Shown here piece by piece: positions 12,219 through 13,928 of a DNA stretch of 13,928 nt. Where the stretch lies: NCBI GenBank assembly GCA_035652755.1, contig DASRDE010000325.1, forward strand, positions 1-13,928. Reading direction: 5' to 3'. Under the pieces are notes generated by a model. The model made no database searches, was not told the DNA's origin, and saw nothing but the letters and a program-made list of their open reading frames with translations. Made by a program: the position numbers and the translations under genes. How positions within the stretch are numbered: position 1 is the stretch's first letter; the number at the start of each line of letters is the position of its first letter. Source of the stretch: DASRDE01 sp035652755 (GTDB taxonomy: Bacteria; Vulcanimicrobiota; Vulcanimicrobiia; Vulcanimicrobiales; Vulcanimicrobiaceae).

Positions 12219-13235
12219 CTACTGCTTGGGAATGGGCGGAGTCGGGACTCCGTTGTCCGTAGCCGACGAGACGCTGGTCGAGATCGATCCGCGCATGTCG
12301 GAATCGGCCTGGATGTTCTTCATCTTGTAGTAGTCCATGACGCCGAGGTTGCCGCTGCGGAATGCCTCCGCGATTGCTTGTGGAACGGCGGCTTCCGCTT
12401 CGACGACCTTTGCGCGCATGGCTTGCGTCTCGGCCTTCTGCTCCTGCTCGGCGGCCATTGCGGCATACTGCCGTTCCGACGCTTTTGCTTGCGCGATCCG
12501 GCGATCGGCTTCGGCCTGCGACATCTGGAGTTCGGCGCCGATGTTCTTGCCGACGTCGACGTCCGCGATGTCGATCGAAACGATCTCGAACGCGGTCCCG
12601 GCATCCAGGCCCTTGGCCAAGACCGTTTTACTGATGCGATCGGGATACTCGAGCACTTCCTTGTGATCGACGGCCGCGCCGACCGCGGAGACGACGCCTT
12701 CGCCGACGCGCGCGATGATCGTCGGTTCGCCGGCACCGCCCACGTAGCGATCGAGGTTGCTGCGCACCGTAATCCGCGCCTTGACGTTGAGCTGAATGCC
12801 GTTCTGCGCGACGCCCTGGAAGATGGGCGTCTCGATGACCTTCGGATTGACGGACGTCTGGAGCGCTTCGAGGACGTTGCGGCCCGCGAGATCGATCGCG
12901 GCGGCGCGCTGCCATTCGAGCGGGATCTGCGCGCGCTGCGCGGCGATCATCGCCAGCACGACGTTTTCGACGTTACCGCCGGCCAAATAATGCGACTGCA
13001 TTTGATCCACCGTCAGGGACAGGCCCGCTTTGCGCGAGCGCACCAGGTTCGTGACGATCACGCTGGGCGGAATGCCGATGATCCGCATGCGCACGAGGGC
13101 GCCGATCGAAAGCGGAACGCCCGCTGCGATCGTGCGGAACCACATTCCCACCGGGATGTAGTACATGAATACGAAGAAGACGATGATAAAAACGAAGAAA
13201 GACACCATCGCCAAGGCCGCAAAGCTGGTAGTCAA
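12219..13235 (-). CDS. floA: Flotillin-like protein FloA
   Basis: FloA is a bacterial flotillin that oligomerises in functional membrane microdomains and affects membrane fluidity and protein-complex assembly. The 338-residue product begins with a hydrophobic hairpin-type anchor (about 8-32). The SPFH core follows, with the YqfA-type signature LVRMRIIGIPPSVIVTNLV (47-65) and LTVDQMQSHYLAGGNVENV (74-92). Then come RVGEGVVSAVGAAVDHKEVLEYP (177-199) and the flotillin coiled-coil EAQ-type region (about 236-300, Ala/Glu/Gln-rich). The TTG at 13235 has AAGGAG 8 bases upstream, lying over the end of nfeD. Only 5 bases separate the two genes, the classical nfeD-floA pair. Confidence 0.96.
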   Translation of the reverse strand: MTTSFAALAMVSFFVFIIVFFVFMYYIPVGMWFRTIAAGVPLSIGALVRMRIIGIPPSVIVTNLVRSRKAGLSLTVDQMQSHYLAGGNVENVVLAMIAAQRAQIPLEWQRAAAIDLAGRNVLEALQTSVNPKVIETPIFQGVAQNGIQLNVKARITVRSNLDRYVGGAGEPTIIARVGEGVVSAVGAAVDHKEVLEYPDRISKTVLAKGLDAGTAFEIVSIDIADVDVGKNIGAELQMSQAEADRRIAQAKASERQYAAMAAEQEQKAETQAMRAKVVEAEAAVPQAIAEAFRSGNLGVMDYYKMKNIQADSDMRGSISTSVSSATDNGVPTPPIPKQ

Positions 13236-13240
13236 AACCG

Positions 13241-13928
13241 TTACTCCTTGTAGTTCGGGAGCGCAAGCGGCTCAACGAAAATCCGCGCGCCTTCGACGCG
13301 CGTGACCCGCACCGGTGTGCCCTCGGGGATGAATTCGCCTTGGGTGAGCACGTCTACTCGAACGCCGTCGATCGAGGCCACCCCCGCGGGGCGCAGGTAG
13401 GAGCTGGCCGTGCCGATCTTGCCGAGCAGCGCGGTCCGGTCCGTACTCGTGACGTACTCGGCACCCTGAACGCCCGCGAACGTCAACTTCTTGAGCCACG
13501 CGTTTTCGGGAAGGGCACGGGTCGCAAGGTAAAACAGGACCACCGTCGCGACGATGGCGCTCGCGAGTGTTTGGAGGGCAACGAAAAATGCCACCTGGCC
13601 GAGCGGCCCGAAGGCCAGCAGTACCGAGGCCAGAAGCGCGATCCCGCCGAGCACGCCGGGAATGCCGTGCCCGGGCACGACGTGGAGCTCGTAGAGAATC
13701 CCGGCCAGGCCTATAACGGCCAGGACGACGGCGAAAACGCTGGCGCCTAAAACGATGTGCGAGGCAAAGAACAGCCCCAGGGCCGCGATGGCGATAATGC
13801 CCGCAATGCCGTGCAGCGTCTGCATCTCGAGGAGCAGGCCCAACAGCCCGACCGTCAGGAGCAATCCGCTGACAAACGGCGTGGTGACCAACTGCAGGAA
13901 TTCCATGCGATCAGCTACCGCGCGGCCC
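13241..13928 (-). CDS. NfeD family membrane protein, probably 5'-truncated by window edge
   Basis: NfeD proteins are partners of flotillins/SPFH proteins. The visible part has about five membrane helices (residues about 10-130 from the ATG at 13906). It includes the family's PFVSGLLLTVGLLGLLLEM and VPGHGIPGVLGG segments. A C-terminal OB-fold follows (about 140-221: LLGKIGTASSYLRPAGVASIDGV and PVRVTRVEGARIFVEPL). An ATG at 13906 is possible (221 residues), but the frame is open to the edge and reads G-R-A-V-A-D-R before it. In long NfeD proteins a ClpP-like serine protease domain precedes exactly this type of 'fl.tPfvs.lLl..GllGl' helix. I therefore think the gene continues beyond 13928. The end of the gene supplies the ribosome binding site of floA. 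Confidence 0.88.
   Translation of the reverse strand, partial: GRAVADRMEFLQLVTTPFVSGLLLTVGLLGLLLEMQTLHGIAGIIAIAALGLFFASHIVLGASVFAVVLAVIGLAGILYELHVVPGHGIPGVLGGIALLASVLLAFGPLGQVAFFVALQTLASAIVATVVLFYLATRALPENAWLKKLTFAGVQGAEYVTSTDRTALLGKIGTASSYLRPAGVASIDGVRVDVLTQGEFIPEGTPVRVTRVEGARIFVEPLALPNYKE

Noticed and set aside
12087..13253. A 388-codon plus-strand open frame opposite floA
   Set aside because: It is antisense to an unmistakable flotillin, with shadow-type composition and no domain or ribosome binding site.

Overview
The window is high-GC bacterial chromosome carrying mostly conserved housekeeping genes, nearly all on the minus strand. I see no insertion sequence, phage gene or CRISPR array. 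Reading down the minus strand, the order nfeD, floA, phoH, ybeY, dgkA, cdd, recO, and then ruvX, a DUF1292 gene and mltG, resembles the gene order of Firmicutes (the Bacillus yqeZ-yqfA-phoH-yqfG-dgkA-cdd-era-recO and yrrK-yrzB-yrrL neighbourhoods). The high GC content, frequent non-ATG starts and small type of SRP RNA suggest an uncultured high-GC Terrabacteria lineage, perhaps Candidatus Eremiobacterota (WPS-2). That assignment is a guess from style, not something the sequence proves.

Layout. (1) 1-1016, minus: the start of lepA (cut by the window edge), yggT, and the SRP RNA gene ffs with a -10 box. (2) 1076-2339: a GlcG/HbpS-type gene on minus and, divergent from it, the only plus-strand gene, an unrecognised probable envelope protein. 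(3) 2351-3819, minus: five tRNA genes (Ser-CGA, Arg-CCG, elongator Met-CAT, Arg-ACG, Ser-GCT) interleaved with tadA and a 78-residue protein with a possible zinc site, together with two minus-strand terminators, two promoters and one unexplained plus-strand terminator. (4) 3865-13928, minus: fourteen genes in one compact run, most overlapping by a few bases and none separated by more than 8 bases.

The long run joins several envelope and RNA functions. NfeD and FloA organise membrane microdomains. PhoH and YbeY act in RNA metabolism. A DgkA-PAP2 fusion probably feeds the undecaprenyl-phosphate pool. A CNNM/CorC protein is likely an ion transporter. Cdd salvages pyrimidines, RecO and RuvX act in DNA and RNA maintenance, and MltG limits glycan strand length. 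The run ends with a UgtP/MGDG-synthase-like glycolipid glycosyltransferase and a DoxX protein. The era and pgpH genes, which sit inside this neighbourhood in Bacillus, are absent from it.

The most interesting points are the DgkA-PAP2 fusion, a tRNA-protein mixed transcription unit that places tadA beside its own substrate tRNA-Arg(ACG), and two genes (the glycosyltransferase and phoH) whose conserved N-termini can be reached only from ATT and CTG starts. I found no clearly new multi-gene defence or mobile system.
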